Part shown: piece by piece, positions 4,981-5,889 of the stretch
Layout: the number at the start of each line of letters is the position of its first letter
Position numbering within the stretch: the first letter of the stretch is position 1
Assembly (NCBI GenBank): GCA_026388865.1
Contig: JAPLIX010000499.1
Location: forward strand, 1 to 5,889
Origin: Pseudomonadota bacterium
GTDB taxonomy: Bacteria; Desulfobacterota; WTBG01; CAIYCZ01
Reading direction: 5' to 3'
DNA: 5,889 nt
Position numbers and translations under genes: made by a program
The notes under the pieces: model-generated
What the model was told of the DNA's origin: nothing
The model's input: the letters and a program-made list of their open reading frames with translations, nothing else
The model's database searches: none

Positions 4981-5889
4981 GGTTATCATTGCTTCATTAA
5001 GGAAAAACGCCGGTAAAACCACCGTCATGGTTGGTTTAACAAAAGCGCTGAACAAAAAAATCGGCTACCTTAAACCGTTTGGCGACAGGCTGATTTACAA
5101 TAAAAAGCGGCTGTGGGATTATGACTCGGCCTTGATTACAAACATTTTTGCGCTCAGCGAAAACCCGGAAGATATGAGCATCGGATTTGACCACTCAAAG
5201 CTGCGCTACATGTATGATGAAAAGATCACGCAGGAGAAGGTCGCGGAGCTTGCCGCCAATATGGGGCAGGGTAAGGACATCCTGTTTGTTGAAGGCGGCA
5301 GGGATTTGGCCTACGGCATTTCCGTATATCTTGATGCGCTGTCACTGGCACGCTATGTCGGCGGGAACCTGGTTGTGATTATCAGCGGGGATGAGAATAC
5401 CATCTTTGACGAAATTACCTACATAAAAAAACATGTTGATGTGACCGGCATTAACTTTAAAGGCGTGATCATTAACAAGGTGCAGAACATGGATGACTTC
5501 AAGGAGACCTATCTTCCCCAGATTGAAAAAATCGGTGTTCCGGTGCTCGGGGTCATCCCCTATCAGAAAGACCTGACCTATTTTTCTGTCAATTACCTGA
5601 GCGAGCGCCTGTTTGCCAAGGTGATCACCGGTGAAGATTATCTCAACCGCACGGTACATAACATCTTTATCGGCGCCATGTCTGTTAATGTCGCGCTCCA
5701 GCAGCCGCTGCTGAAAAAAGAAGGCGGCCTCGTGATCACCGGCGGCGACCGGACGGATATGATTCTGGTGGCTATCGACCATCAGGCTGTGGGCATTATC
5801 CTCACCAATAACGTGGTGCCGCCGTCTCACATTGTTTCAAAAGCAACCGAGCGCAAAGTGCCCATGCTCATGGTGCCCTACGACACCTA
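4973..5889 (+). CDS. BioD-like P-loop/DRTGG-domain protein (phosphotransacetylase N-terminal family), 3' partial
   Basis: The first 305 codons are present; the frame is open to the window edge. Residues 1 to about 210 form a dethiobiotin-synthetase-like P-loop domain. It has VIIASLRKNAGKTT (4-17, Lys15 in the GKT), a YLKPFGD segment (32-38) as in BioD K-P, LFVEGGRDLAYG (104-115, with Glu108 as likely Mg ligand), VVIISGDENTIFDEI (134-148), GVIINKV (164-170) and PVLGVIPYQKDL (190-201). Residues about 225-305 form a DRTGG domain with LVITGGDRTDMILVAI (253-268), ILTNNVVPP (276-284) and the start of a P-hydrophobic-YDT end. The leading Gly of a standard Walker A is replaced, which is common in this COG0857-type family. 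Members are usually about 350 residues, so some 45-50 are missing here. No phosphotransacetylase catalytic domain is seen. The family often sits next to NDP-forming acyl-CoA synthetases, as here. A regulatory or accessory role in acyl-CoA/acyl-phosphate metabolism is inference only. Confidence 0.85.
   Translation, partial: MNKVIIASLRKNAGKTTVMVGLTKALNKKIGYLKPFGDRLIYNKKRLWDYDSALITNIFALSENPEDMSIGFDHSKLRYMYDEKITQEKVAELAANMGQGKDILFVEGGRDLAYGISVYLDALSLARYVGGNLVVIISGDENTIFDEITYIKKHVDVTGINFKGVIINKVQNMDDFKETYLPQIEKIGVPVLGVIPYQKDLTYFSVNYLSERLFAKVITGEDYLNRTVHNIFIGAMSVNVALQQPLLKKEGGLVITGGDRTDMILVAIDHQAVGIILTNNVVPPSHIVSKATERKVPMLMVPYDT

Noticed and set aside
5342..5830. A 162-codon minus-strand frame opposite the BioD-like gene.
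   Set aside because: The plus strand carries a complete P-loop/DRTGG domain pattern here, so the opposite frame is a shadow.

Overview
The window holds four consecutive genes on the plus strand, all concerned with acyl-CoA chemistry. In order they are: a CaiC-like acyl-CoA ligase of the AMP-forming type (38-1312, damaged); a class III (CaiB/BaiF) CoA-transferase (1436-2710, intact); a fused NDP-forming acyl-CoA synthetase of the ADP-forming acetyl-CoA ligase type (2928-4931, with a disrupted 3' end); and a BioD-like/DRTGG protein of the phosphotransacetylase N-terminal family (from 4973, cut by the window edge). The minus-strand reading frames look like shadows of these genes, and I saw no RNA gene, CRISPR array, insertion sequence or phage feature. 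The gene set (class III CoA transfer, energy-conserving NDP-forming ligase, COG0857-type partner) suggests an anaerobic bacterium such as a Desulfobacterota member or a syntrophic/peptococcal Clostridia member. The sequence does not allow a firm assignment. Moderately high GC, strong GGAGG-type ribosome binding sites and ATG starts fit a bacterium.

Layout. 1-37 is a short leader with a Shine-Dalgarno site. 38-1312 is the CaiC-like ligase. Its ATP-binding P-loop is eroded, and it stops about 95 residues early, where the conserved sequence slips into another frame. 1313-1435 is a gap holding the frameshifted remnant and the next ribosome binding site, with no convincing promoter. 1436-2710 is the CoA-transferase with its catalytic Asp (residue 172) in place. 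2711-2927 is a purine-rich gap. It appears to contain a decayed copy of the 3' end of a CaiB-type gene, and a small ORF whose TGA overlaps the ATG of the next gene. 2928-4931 is the NDP-forming synthetase. It keeps both catalytic histidines (256 and 539) but lacks the last ATP-grasp segment. The family's usual terminal motif (AVDxRI) is present just downstream in another frame, pointing to a small frame-shifting deletion. 4932-4972 is a short spacer with a strong ribosome binding site. 4973-5889 is the BioD-like/DRTGG gene.

How the genes work together. The arrangement reads as an operon for moving carboxylic acids in and out of CoA thioesters: ligase activation with ATP, CoA transfer between acids, and an NDP-forming ligase that can recover ATP from an acyl-CoA. 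The last gene is a frequent companion of such ligases with no settled role. The striking feature is that both ligases carry lesions in parts needed for catalysis while the transferase and the BioD-like protein look intact. Either the locus is decaying towards a transferase-only module, or the consensus sequence carries indel errors, although the P-loop substitutions are not easily explained by single indels.
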